From Balneolaceae bacterium (GTDB lineage: Bacteria > Bacteroidota > Rhodothermia > Balneolales > Balneolaceae), in assembly GCA_007123985.1 (NCBI GenBank), contig SLGA01000129.1, positions 1 through 6,037 of the forward strand: a DNA stretch of 6,037 nt, read 5' to 3'. Below the pieces are notes generated by a model, which was not told the DNA's origin, searched no databases, and worked only from the letters and a program-made list of their open reading frames with translations. Shown in pieces: positions 1 through 6,037 of this stretch. Position 1 is the first letter of the stretch. The number at the start of each line of letters is the position of its first letter. Position numbers and translations under genes: made by a program.

Positions 1-5
1 ATCTG

Positions 6-21
6 TGTAGTTAATTCTACA
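6..21. repeat. short inverted repeat TGTAG-N6-CTACA
   Basis: The arms TGTAG (6-10) and CTACA (17-21) are perfect reverse complements around a 6-nt TTAATT centre. The A+T-rich symmetrical layout is loosely like an arginine-repressor box, which usually has TG and CA ends around an A/T core. It lies before the terminator at 37-72, so it is more likely at the end of the upstream gene or its 3' UTR than an operator for argF. A repeat this short can arise by chance. Confidence 0.2.
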
Positions 22-36
22 AAAGGACTTATTCGC

Positions 37-72
37 AGCCCCGATCTCAAAAAAGATCGGGGCTTTTTTTTT
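37..72 (+). terminator. intrinsic terminator of the unit upstream of argF
   Basis: A perfect 11-bp stem pairs AGCCCCGATCT (37-47) with AGATCGGGGCT (54-64) around a 6-nt CAAAAA loop, and a run of nine T follows (64-72, the first T being in the stem). There is no A-run before the left arm, so it works on the plus strand only. It most likely ends an upstream gene whose stop lies at or before the left edge; stop triplets occur at 8-10 and 12-14. An attenuator in an argF leader is possible, but no leader peptide or competing antiterminator pairing is visible. Confidence 0.9.
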
Positions 73-164
73 GGCTTTAACCCAGCCAATTAACAATGCT
101 TCTCGCGTCCTTTCTCACCCCAACAAAAATCAAACTCAACAATCTTACATAAGAACACTGAAAA

Positions 165-1145
165 ATGAACCATCTATTAACTATTGGAGAACTCGAACCT
201 GCCCAAATACAGCAGCTCATCGATCTTAGTGAAGAACTTGAAGCCACGGGCGAGCAAGTTTTGCATGGTAAAAACATCGGATTTGTCTTTGAAAAGCCTT
301 CACTGCGAACCAAAATCGGTACGGAAGTAGCTATCAATCAACTGGGCGGTAATGCTGTTCAGATCGAAGCAGATCTATTGCTCGCTAATGGTAAGGCTGT
401 TCCATTTACATGCAGGGAGTCTTTATATGATGCGATGATGAATGTATCGCAGTGGTGCGATGCCATTTTTGCGCGGGTATACTCTCACAATACTCTTGAA
501 AAAATGAAACAATATGGCACTATTCCGGTGGTGAACGCACTGTGCAATTTGCACCACCCGATGCAGGCTCTGGCTGACCTGTTGACCATTCAGCAAAAGT
601 TTGGTAAAGAGAAAAAGCTGAACATCACGTTCGTTGGGGATGCTAACAACGTTGCATTTTCTCTTTTTGAAATCGCACTTCAAATGGGCCACAGTGTGTC
701 GTTCGGAGGGCCCGATCAATACATGTGGGATGAGGATAAGCTCAACTATTTTTCGTTGCTATCCGTGCAGTTTGGAGGAAACTTTACCAGCACAACCGAC
801 CCTGCCGAAGCTGTTTATAATGCGGATGTGGTTTACACTGATACATTTGTGTCGATGGGTGAAGAGCACTTCTTTGAAGAGAAGATCAAACATTTTCAGC
901 CCTATCAGGTAAATGGCCAGCTATTTTCACAGGCAAAGCCGGATGCCGGTTTTATGCACTGCCTGCCCGCCCATAGAGGTATCGAAGTAACGGATGAAGT
1001 GATGGATCATCCCAACTCATGGGTTTACCAGCAGGCGAAAAACAGGAAAATTGTGTCGAAGGGTGTTTTTGCTGCACTATTATGTGATGAGTACAAGCCC
1101 CTGTTTGTAGCCGAGAATAAACCTGAACTCGCTGTTACAGAATAA
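165..1145 (+). CDS. argF: ornithine carbamoyltransferase
   Basis: This cytoplasmic enzyme makes citrulline and phosphate from ornithine and carbamoyl phosphate. The 326-residue length is normal for the family. The N-terminal carbamoyl-phosphate domain carries FEKPSLRTK (42-50), RES (84-86), Arg104 and HPMQALAD (131-138). The C-terminal ornithine domain carries GDANNV (158-163), DTFVSMGEE (226-234), the catalytic HCLPAHRG (265-272) and Arg294. The D-x3-SMG loop argues for true ornithine as substrate, against the N-acetyl- or N-succinyl-ornithine variants of some Bacteroidota, which lack that loop. Two departures stand out: STRTR reads SLRTK, and the usual HPCQ or HPTQ reads HPMQ. An in-frame TGA at 159-161 limits the start to this ATG or later. 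No Shine-Dalgarno sequence precedes it. argG follows after 53 nt. The function is secure; the symbol argF rather than argI is by operon context. Confidence 0.95.
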   Translation: MNHLLTIGELEPAQIQQLIDLSEELEATGEQVLHGKNIGFVFEKPSLRTKIGTEVAINQLGGNAVQIEADLLLANGKAVPFTCRESLYDAMMNVSQWCDAIFARVYSHNTLEKMKQYGTIPVVNALCNLHHPMQALADLLTIQQKFGKEKKLNITFVGDANNVAFSLFEIALQMGHSVSFGGPDQYMWDEDKLNYFSLLSVQFGGNFTSTTDPAEAVYNADVVYTDTFVSMGEEHFFEEKIKHFQPYQVNGQLFSQAKPDAGFMHCLPAHRGIEVTDEVMDHPNSWVYQQAKNRKIVSKGVFAALLCDEYKPLFVAENKPELAVTE

Positions 1146-1198
1146 TTTAATCAAAAAAATATCTACAGAAACTTATAACCAACTATTAAAATAAAATC

Positions 1199-2467
1199 AT
1201 GGAACACGCAACAAACTATAAAAAAGTAGCATCTCACGAAGCCGAAAAGGGATCATTTAAAACCTGTCTGCTGCTCTATTCGGGCGGGCTGGATACAAGT
1301 GTTATGCTGAAATGGATCCAGGAAGAATACGAATGCGATGTAATTGCGCTAACCATCAACATCGGGCAAAAATCAGATAATCTCGAAGCCATCAAACAGA
1401 AAGCACTGAAACTTGGAGCAAAAGATGCCATTATTTACGATGCGAAAGATGACTTTGCACAACTCTGCATGGAGGCAGTGAAAGCAAATGCCGACTATCA
1501 GGGTGGTTATGCATTGGGATGCCCGCTGGGAAGGGTAATGATTTCGGAACTTGCTGTTCAGTTTGCTGCTGAGTTTGGGTGCGAAGTAATTGCACATGGC
1601 TGCACAGGAAAAGGTAACGACCAGGTTCGGTTTGAAGGATATATTACCACTCTGAATCCTGACCTGAAAATTATCGCTCCAGTGAGAGAGTGGGGCATGG
1701 GCCGGGAGGAGGAAATTGCCTATGCCATAGAGCATGGAATTCCCGTTGAGCAGACGAAAAAAAGCCCGTATTCGTACGACGAAAATATGTGGGCAAATAC
1801 GGGTGAAGGCGGTGAGATTGAAAACCCATCGCTTGTACCGCCGCTGGAAAATATCCTGAAATGGTGCAACACACCAAAAAATGCCCCGGATGAGGAAGAA
1901 CTGGTTAAGATTGGTTTTGAAAAGGGTGAACCTGTAAGCTTAAATGGAATTGAATACGACAAGAAAGATTTGATTTTGTTGCTCAACGAAATAGGCGGCA
2001 AACACGGAGTTGGCTTTTTCCATTTGATTGAAGACAGAGTGGTTGGCCTGAAGGTGAGAGGGATTTATGAAAACCCCGCAGCTCACATACTTATCCAGTC
2101 TCACAAAAACCTGGAGCAGCTTGTATCCACACGGGAGGAGAACGAGCTGAAGACGCTGATGGATCAGAAATGGGCATACCTTATATATGGTGCCAAATAC
2201 TACGAACCGGTGATGGATAACATCAGGGCGTACATCAACGAGCAGAACAAAAAAGTTACGGGTGATGTAACCGTGAGGCTCTACAAAGGGAATTGCGAAG
2301 TTGTTGCGCTAAACTCACCTTACTCACTGTTTGATGAGAACCTGGCGACATTCAATAAATCGGCGGCATTCAACCAAAATGCATCTCCGGGTTTTATTGA
2401 ACTGTGGAATCTTCCTCAAAAAACCGCATATCAGCTGAAAAAGACCGTAAATAAGGAACTGGTTTAA
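1199..2467 (+). CDS. argG: argininosuccinate synthase
   Basis: This ATP-dependent ligase joins citrulline and aspartate to form argininosuccinate, AMP and pyrophosphate in the cytoplasm. The protein has 422 residues. The N-type ATP pyrophosphatase loop YSGGLDTS lies at 27-34 and the second family signature, HGCTGKGNDQVRFE, at 133-146. YSYDENMW (191-198) and GEGGEIENP (202-210) follow, and IGGKHGVG (265-272) and VRGIYENPAAHIL (286-298) mark the synthetase domain. About 20 residues precede the position where most ArgG proteins begin. They are probably real: no other Met occurs before the ATP loop, and an in-frame TAA at 1187-1189 bars an upstream start. The segment GYALGCPLGRVMISE (103-117) has Arg-Val where many homologues have Arg-Pro. 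The leader is A-rich without a Shine-Dalgarno sequence. With only 53 nt after argF and no terminator between, the two are probably co-transcribed. Confidence 0.96.
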   Translation: MEHATNYKKVASHEAEKGSFKTCLLLYSGGLDTSVMLKWIQEEYECDVIALTINIGQKSDNLEAIKQKALKLGAKDAIIYDAKDDFAQLCMEAVKANADYQGGYALGCPLGRVMISELAVQFAAEFGCEVIAHGCTGKGNDQVRFEGYITTLNPDLKIIAPVREWGMGREEEIAYAIEHGIPVEQTKKSPYSYDENMWANTGEGGEIENPSLVPPLENILKWCNTPKNAPDEEELVKIGFEKGEPVSLNGIEYDKKDLILLLNEIGGKHGVGFFHLIEDRVVGLKVRGIYENPAAHILIQSHKNLEQLVSTREENELKTLMDQKWAYLIYGAKYYEPVMDNIRAYINEQNKKVTGDVTVRLYKGNCEVVALNSPYSLFDENLATFNKSAAFNQNASPGFIELWNLPQKTAYQLKKTVNKELV

Positions 2468-2490
2468 AACCCGGTTTCGCTTATATTTTG

Positions 2491-2543
2491 AAAACGGGCG
2501 GTTAAGGCGGATTTAGACTCTGCTTAAACGCCCGTTTTTATTT
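2491..2543 (+). terminator. terminator-like hairpin between argG and argH
   Basis: AAAACGGGCG (2491-2500) pairs perfectly with CGCCCGTTTT (2529-2538). Above a G/A mismatch, TTAAG (2502-2506) pairs with CTTAA (2523-2527), giving a long interrupted stem. T-rich sequence (TTTTTATTT, 2535-2543) follows the right arm. The A-run on the left means the minus strand could also form a terminator-like structure. It begins 23 nt after the argG stop and ends 30 nt before the argH ATG. It could be a partial terminator lowering argH expression, a processing or stabilising structure for the argFG message, or a full terminator if argH has its own promoter. The hairpin is certain from sequence; its activity is inferred. 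Confidence 0.7.
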
Positions 2544-2573
2544 CAATTGAATATCAATTTCACATACAGCTCC

Positions 2574-3869
2574 ATGTCTAAACTTTGGCAAAATTCATCA
2601 ACTGAAACCCAATCTCATCTTGCGAAAAAAGTAGAGGCCTTCACGGTAGGCAATGATTATATGCTCGATCAAACGCTGGTTCCGTTTGATGTAAAGGCCT
2701 CAAAAGTTCATGCGAAAGCTTTAAACAGAGCCGGAATTTTATCGGATGCAGAGCTTCAAAAACTAATTGGCGCACTTACAGAAATTGAGGAAACGTGGAA
2801 GAAAGGCGAATTTGAGATTACCGTTCAGCATGAAGACATGCACACAGCTATCGAGAATTGGCTAATTGAGAAACTCGGGGATTTAGGGAAGAAAATTCAT
2901 ACAGGGAGATCAAGAAACGACCAGGTGCTTACCGCTGTAAGGCTTTTTGAAAAAGAAGCGCTTGAGGAAATTTTAGGTGAAGTAAAAACAACTGCTGTGC
3001 TTCTTATTGAACTGGGCGAAGCGTTTGAGAAGGTTCCCATTCCAGGATTTACGCATACCCGAAAGGCAATGCTCAGCTCTATCGGTCTTTGGGCCGGTGG
3101 ATTTGCTGAAATGCTTATTATGCAGATGGAGGCCTCATCGGGAATCAAAAGCCTTATAAACAGATCCCCTTTAGGCACAGCGGCCGGTTTTGGAACCACA
3201 TTTGATATAGACAGGGAGTATGAAGCAAAAGAACTTGGTTTTGATGTTCCTTTATTCTGCTCTACAACAGCTCAATTATCGCGCGGCTGGACAGAGTTGC
3301 AATTGGTACAGTATATGGCCGGAATTACAGGGGTGCTTAACCGGCTGGCATCCGATGTGATACAGTTCAGCAGTGAAGCCCAGCCCTGGTTCGATCTGGA
3401 TGAAGTGGTATGTACCGGTTCATCCATCATGCCCCAGAAAAAAAATCCGGATCTGGCCGAACTGATCCGGGCAGGCCATGCCGAAGTTGTTGGTGCGGCA
3501 GCGTCTTTACAATTGCTCACAACTAATTTGGGTAGCGGGTACCACAGAGACCTTCAGCTTTCAAAGGAACCTGTTTTAAAATCGGTTCATAAAACCATAG
3601 AGATGCTTAAAGTAACTCAGATTTTGATTCGTGCAATTACACCGATTGCACAAAATCTGGAAGCTGCTTGTACATCCGAACTGTTTGCGGCTGAGGCAGC
3701 GAATCAATTTGTAAAAGAAAAAGGGATATCATTCAGAGAGGCTTATCACATCATAAAAACAGATCCTGATATTTCTAAGTCATTGCACTGGAGTGATATG
3801 ATGGAGAAGTACACACATTTAGGGTCACCGGGGAATCCCGGTCTGAAAGAGTTAAGAAATCGTTTCTGA
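2574..3869 (+). CDS. argH: argininosuccinate lyase
   Basis: This cytoplasmic enzyme of the fumarase/aspartase superfamily splits argininosuccinate into arginine and fumarate, the last step of arginine synthesis. From this ATG it has 431 residues, slightly short against the usual 450-470. Visible landmarks are MSKLW at the N-terminus, EDMHTAIE (87-94), KIHTGRSRNDQV (107-118), PGFTHTRKAM (157-166) with the Thr-His pair, SPLGTAAGFGTTF (198-210), the superfamily signature GSSIMPQKKNPDLAE (282-296) with its catalytic serine, and HRDLQLSKEP (324-333). The frame stays open upstream to a TTG at 2547, but that start abuts the T-rich tail of the hairpin and adds nine residues. MSKLW is the usual beginning of the family, so ATG 2574 is chosen. 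There is no Shine-Dalgarno sequence. The hairpin before it suggests expression partly separate from argFG. Confidence 0.95.
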   Translation: MSKLWQNSSTETQSHLAKKVEAFTVGNDYMLDQTLVPFDVKASKVHAKALNRAGILSDAELQKLIGALTEIEETWKKGEFEITVQHEDMHTAIENWLIEKLGDLGKKIHTGRSRNDQVLTAVRLFEKEALEEILGEVKTTAVLLIELGEAFEKVPIPGFTHTRKAMLSSIGLWAGGFAEMLIMQMEASSGIKSLINRSPLGTAAGFGTTFDIDREYEAKELGFDVPLFCSTTAQLSRGWTELQLVQYMAGITGVLNRLASDVIQFSSEAQPWFDLDEVVCTGSSIMPQKKNPDLAELIRAGHAEVVGAAASLQLLTTNLGSGYHRDLQLSKEPVLKSVHKTIEMLKVTQILIRAITPIAQNLEAACTSELFAAEAANQFVKEKGISFREAYHIIKTDPDISKSLHWSDMMEKYTHLGSPGNPGLKELRNRF

Positions 3870-3879
3870 TTAAAACGCA

Positions 3880-3975
3880 TCAAGCCTGCTCCATATCCTG
3901 AAGTACATAATTGAGAAATTCATCAGTCTTGAAAGAAGTGCGCTCAATCAAAGGGCCTACCGCATTATAAAATTT
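3880..3975 (-). pseudogene. possible 3' remnant of an unidentified minus-strand gene
   Basis: On the minus strand, 31 sense codons (3975 down to 3883) end in TGA (3880-3882), 10 nt from the argH stop and converging on it. The translation contains NAVGPLIERTSFKTDEF and then LNYVLQDMEQA, which looks like an ordinary amphipathic protein C-terminus. G+C is about 43%, falling sharply at the upstream end. In frame, a TGA lies at 3976-3978 and no ATG follows it, so the piece cannot start conventionally. I do not recognise the family. The plus strand is also open here in one frame, so chance cannot be excluded. The remnant reading is an inference. Confidence 0.25.
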
Positions 3976-4005
3976 TCAATAAAAGCGCTTTTTTTTATAA
4001 AATTT
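3965..4005. repeat. 11-bp direct repeat TTATAAAATTT, 30-nt period
   Basis: TTATAAAATTT occurs at 3965-3975 and again, identically, at 3995-4005. The interval includes the palindrome AAAAGCGCTTTT (3981-3992). The first copy sits exactly where G+C drops from coding-like to very A+T-rich. In such A+T-rich DNA an 11-mer repeat may be chance or slippage. A paired binding site or a short duplication left by a rearrangement is also possible. Confidence 0.4.
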
Positions 4006-4094
4006 GTACGAATATAGCATTAGATTTTGCTTTTTTGGAAAAATGTCCTTATTCATTGTGCTTTACATTAATTAACATCTTTAAAACAATGAGC

Positions 4095-4123
4095 CCCTTT
4101 CTAATGCAGATTCATTAAAAGGG
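4095..4123 (+). promoter_or_regulatory. hairpin or operator-like inverted repeat before the transporter gene
   Basis: CCCTTT (4095-4100) pairs with AAAGGG (4118-4123), and TAATG (4102-4106) with CATTA (4113-4117). This makes an 11-bp stem with one bulged C (4101) and a 6-nt CAGATT loop. It ends 26 nt before the transporter ATG. GATAACC follows rather than a T-run, so it is not an intrinsic terminator. It may be a structured 5' UTR that controls translation or stability, or a DNA-level operator for a repressor. The structure is seen; the role is inferred. Confidence 0.5.
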
Positions 4124-4149
4124 ATAACCAAAACAAAAACTCATAAACT

Positions 4150-6037
4150 ATGAGATCAATTCTGATACAACCCCTTCTATTTTGTGCTCTATTGTTGGTC
4201 TTTTTGCCATTACAGGCAAAGGATGCGAATGCGCAGGAGCGTGAAGTTTCAGGTACTGTAAGCTCAGCAACCGGAGAACCTCTTGCAGGTGCTACCGTTC
4301 GGCTTGCTTCTGATACCGAAACAGGCACTGTCACCAACATTGACGGGTATTACACCATTTCAGCTACAGCCGATGATGTGATCATATTTTCCTTTATCGG
4401 ATACCAAACTCAGGAAATTTTAGTGGGCGACAGATCCACGATTAATGTTGTTCTCCAGCTCGATCAGCAACTGCTCAGTGAAGTAGTGGTTGTTGGTTAT
4501 GGTGTGCAAACCCGGAGCGATTTAACCGGTTCCATCGCCAGTATTTCTGCAGATGAAATTGCAAACCAGCCCGTAGCCAGCCTGGACGCAGCTCTACAGG
4601 GCCGTGCATCCGGGGTATTTGTAAGCAGTCCCTCCGGTACACCCGGCGCGGGTATCACCATAAATATTCGCGGGCAGACCTCGCTTTCAGCCAGTAGCGA
4701 ACCACTCTATGTGATTGATGGTGTTCCGGTGATCTCAGAAGATTTATCAGGGCTCTTTTCGGGTGGGCAGGCAACAAACTCGCTTGCCGATCTCAACCCG
4801 AATGATATTGCATCCATAGAAATTCTCAAAGATGCATCAGCGACGGCCATCTACGGTTCACGTGGTGCAAATGGTGTGGTTCTTATTACAACTAAGCGCG
4901 GCGAAGCCGGTCAGTCAAACATCGGTTTTAACATGTACACCGGTTTTCAGAATATCACAAGTGCGATTGATATGATGAGTTCGCAGGAATTTCTTGGCAT
5001 GATGAACGATGCGGCATTACAGGATAATCGCGATCTCGGTACAGATTACTCTCCAACACATGTGTCAGATATCTGGGGTTTCGATCCAAACGATCCCGAT
5101 CTTCAGAATACCCGCTGGTATGATGAGATTTTCAGAACATCAGCCGTTTCCAATTATGAACTTACGGCATCTGGTGGTTCAGAAAACACACGATACTTTA
5201 CTTCACTCTCCTATTTCGATCAGGAAGGTGTTCAGCTTGGAACCGGATTTGAGCGTATAAGTGGCCGTGTCAATCTGGATACGAAAGTAACGGATTGGCT
5301 CGATTTTGGTACAAATATTACTGTAAATCGTACGGTTCAGGATCGTACCATAAATGATAACTCGCTCTATGGTGTAGTAATCAACACACTTGCGGGCGAT
5401 CCTCTGATGCCTGTTTTTGAAGCGGATGGTTCTTATGCAGATCCCTTCAACTACTTTGGATGGTGGATGCTTGACAACCCCGTTCTGATTGCCAATGAGT
5501 ATCAGCGATTTACCCGCACAGTACGAGGCTTGGGAACCATTTTTGGCGTAGCTACCATTACCGACCAGCTATCACTTAGAAGCTCACTTTCGGTAGATTA
5601 TACAAGTCTTGATGATGAGGCATATACCCCGATTATTTCAAGGGAGTCAGTAAATGCACAGCGAAACGGTTTTGGTAACTTTGGTACCACGCAGGATTTT
5701 ACCTGGCTAATTGAGAATTACCTTTCTTATGTAAATACCTTTAGTGGAGGCCATAATGTTAATGCTGTATTGGGAACCTCATTCCAGCAGTCAAACAGAA
5801 ACTTCTCATCAATCAGTGCTCAGGGTTTCCCGAGTGATCAGTTTTTGAAGCTTAGCGTTGCAGCACAAGTAACCTCTGCATCAACTTCCGGCACAAGTTG
5901 GGGCCTTGCTTCCTATTTCTTCAGAGGTAACTACTCGTTTGATGACCGATATCTGTTCACAACAACCGGCCGCCTGGATGGATCCTCCCGTTTTGGTGAT
6001 AACTTCCGGTACGGTTTCTTCCCGTCAGCCTCGGTTG
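4150..6037 (+). CDS. SusC/RagA-family TonB-dependent outer-membrane transporter (5' part)
   Basis: The frame is open from this ATG to the window edge: 629 codons plus one base, against about 1,000 residues for a typical family member, so the 3' third is missing. Residues 1-28 form a signal peptide with a hydrophobic core (LLFCALLLVFLPL, 9-21) and an A-N-A cleavage site before Gln29. A carboxypeptidase-regulatory-like domain covers about 32-105. The SusC hallmark EVVVVGYG lies at 111-118, followed by a plug domain with LQGRASGV (149-156), IRGQTSL (173-179), LYVIDGVP (186-193) and AIYGSRGANGVVLITTKRG (233-251). Aromatic-rich barrel strands fill the rest. Such proteins import oligosaccharides or peptides across the outer membrane using TonB energy, with a SusD-type lipoprotein usually encoded just downstream. 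An in-frame TAA at 4144-4146 fixes the start region. The substrate cannot be told from this part. Confidence 0.93.
   Translation, partial: MRSILIQPLLFCALLLVFLPLQAKDANAQEREVSGTVSSATGEPLAGATVRLASDTETGTVTNIDGYYTISATADDVIIFSFIGYQTQEILVGDRSTINVVLQLDQQLLSEVVVVGYGVQTRSDLTGSIASISADEIANQPVASLDAALQGRASGVFVSSPSGTPGAGITINIRGQTSLSASSEPLYVIDGVPVISEDLSGLFSGGQATNSLADLNPNDIASIEILKDASATAIYGSRGANGVVLITTKRGEAGQSNIGFNMYTGFQNITSAIDMMSSQEFLGMMNDAALQDNRDLGTDYSPTHVSDIWGFDPNDPDLQNTRWYDEIFRTSAVSNYELTASGGSENTRYFTSLSYFDQEGVQLGTGFERISGRVNLDTKVTDWLDFGTNITVNRTVQDRTINDNSLYGVVINTLAGDPLMPVFEADGSYADPFNYFGWWMLDNPVLIANEYQRFTRTVRGLGTIFGVATITDQLSLRSSLSVDYTSLDDEAYTPIISRESVNAQRNGFGNFGTTQDFTWLIENYLSYVNTFSGGHNVNAVLGTSFQQSNRNFSSISAQGFPSDQFLKLSVAAQVTSASTSGTSWGLASYFFRGNYSFDDRYLFTTTGRLDGSSRFGDNFRYGFFPSASV

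Larger units (their letters stand above)
3870..4149. other. intergenic region between argH and the transporter gene
   Basis: This 280-nt gap has two parts. Positions 3880-3964 are about 43% G+C, like the neighbouring genes, and contain the minus-strand open stretch listed separately. Positions 3966-4090 fall to roughly 21% G+C and probably hold the transporter promoter. I see no exact Bacteroidota -7 element (TAnnTTTG). The nearest are TAAAATTTG (3998-4006) and TAGATTTTG (4021-4029), each with one base too many, and TATTCATTG (4050-4058) placed 20 nt after a TTTG (4026-4029). No good intrinsic terminator follows argH: AAAAGCGCTTTT (3981-3992) is a palindrome without loop space. Confidence 0.5.

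Noticed and set aside
77..337. Minus-strand 86-codon open frame overlapping the start of argF
   Set aside because: It lies mostly antisense to the conserved ArgF N-terminus, and its Ser/Cys-rich translation resembles no family I know.
423..912. Minus-strand frame (423-719) and plus-strand frame (634-912) inside argF
   Set aside because: Both are shadows of a clearly conserved coding frame, with unnatural residue composition.
1373..2001. Three minus-strand open frames inside argG
   Set aside because: They are antisense to the conserved ArgG core and overlap each other in different frames, as expected by chance.
2897..3520. Two minus-strand open frames inside argH
   Set aside because: They are antisense to the GSSxMP signature region and neighbouring conserved blocks; no independent coding evidence.
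3981..3998. AAAAGCGCTTTT followed by more T as a terminator for argH
   Set aside because: The palindrome has no loop; folding would leave GCGC unpaired and only A-U pairs in the stem, too weak for a confident terminator.
3874..4014. Plus-strand open stretch after argH (about 46 codons)
   Set aside because: It has no ATG, it runs into the A+T-rich region and ends at a TAG, and it competes with the more natural minus-strand reading.
4101..4340. Minus-strand 79-codon frame across the transporter leader and signal peptide
   Set aside because: It is antisense to a clear signal peptide and regulatory-like domain, and its composition is not protein-like.
5009..5260. Plus-strand 83-codon frame inside the transporter gene
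   Set aside because: It is out of frame with the long SusC reading frame, which continues through it without a break.
1..6037. CRISPR array, tRNA or rRNA gene, insertion sequence or attachment site
   Set aside because: No spaced repeats, cloverleaf or rRNA-like stretches, transposase frame or terminal inverted repeats were seen on either strand.

Overview
The window holds the last three steps of arginine biosynthesis, ornithine to arginine, as three complete same-strand genes: ornithine carbamoyltransferase (argF), argininosuccinate synthase (argG) and argininosuccinate lyase (argH). They are followed by the first 629 codons of a SusC/RagA-type TonB-dependent outer-membrane transporter that runs off the right edge.

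Organism: the SusC-family receptor, the mature N-terminus beginning with Gln after an A-N-A cleavage site, the A-rich leaders without a Shine-Dalgarno sequence at all four starts, and the moderate G+C content all point to the Bacteroidota/Balneolota group. A Balneolota-like (Balneolaceae) marine or saline bacterium is my best guess. That rests on recall of protein style, not on a search.

Layout: 1-36 is the tail of an upstream unit whose gene I cannot identify. A textbook intrinsic terminator (37-72) separates it from argF (165-1145). A 53-nt A-rich gap leads to argG (1199-2467). The 106-nt argG-argH gap contains a long hairpin with a T-rich 3' tail (2491-2543), so argH (2574-3869) may be partly uncoupled from argFG. 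The argH start is best placed at the ATG at 2574, not at an upstream TTG. The 280-nt gap between argH and the transporter has two parts: about 85 nt of coding-like composition, with a 31-codon minus-strand open stretch that may be a gene remnant, then a very A+T-rich stretch (about one-fifth G+C) that presumably carries the transporter's promoter. A strong hairpin (4095-4123) lies 26 nt upstream of the transporter start.

Together: ArgF makes citrulline from ornithine and carbamoyl phosphate, ArgG joins citrulline to aspartate, and ArgH splits argininosuccinate into arginine and fumarate. The transporter is functionally unrelated and probably begins a separate unit, with a SusD-like lipoprotein expected beyond the window. 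I found no convincing new system. The points worth a second look are the argG-argH hairpin, the hairpin before the transporter, the orphan minus-strand fragment, and the altered carbamoyl-phosphate motifs of ArgF.
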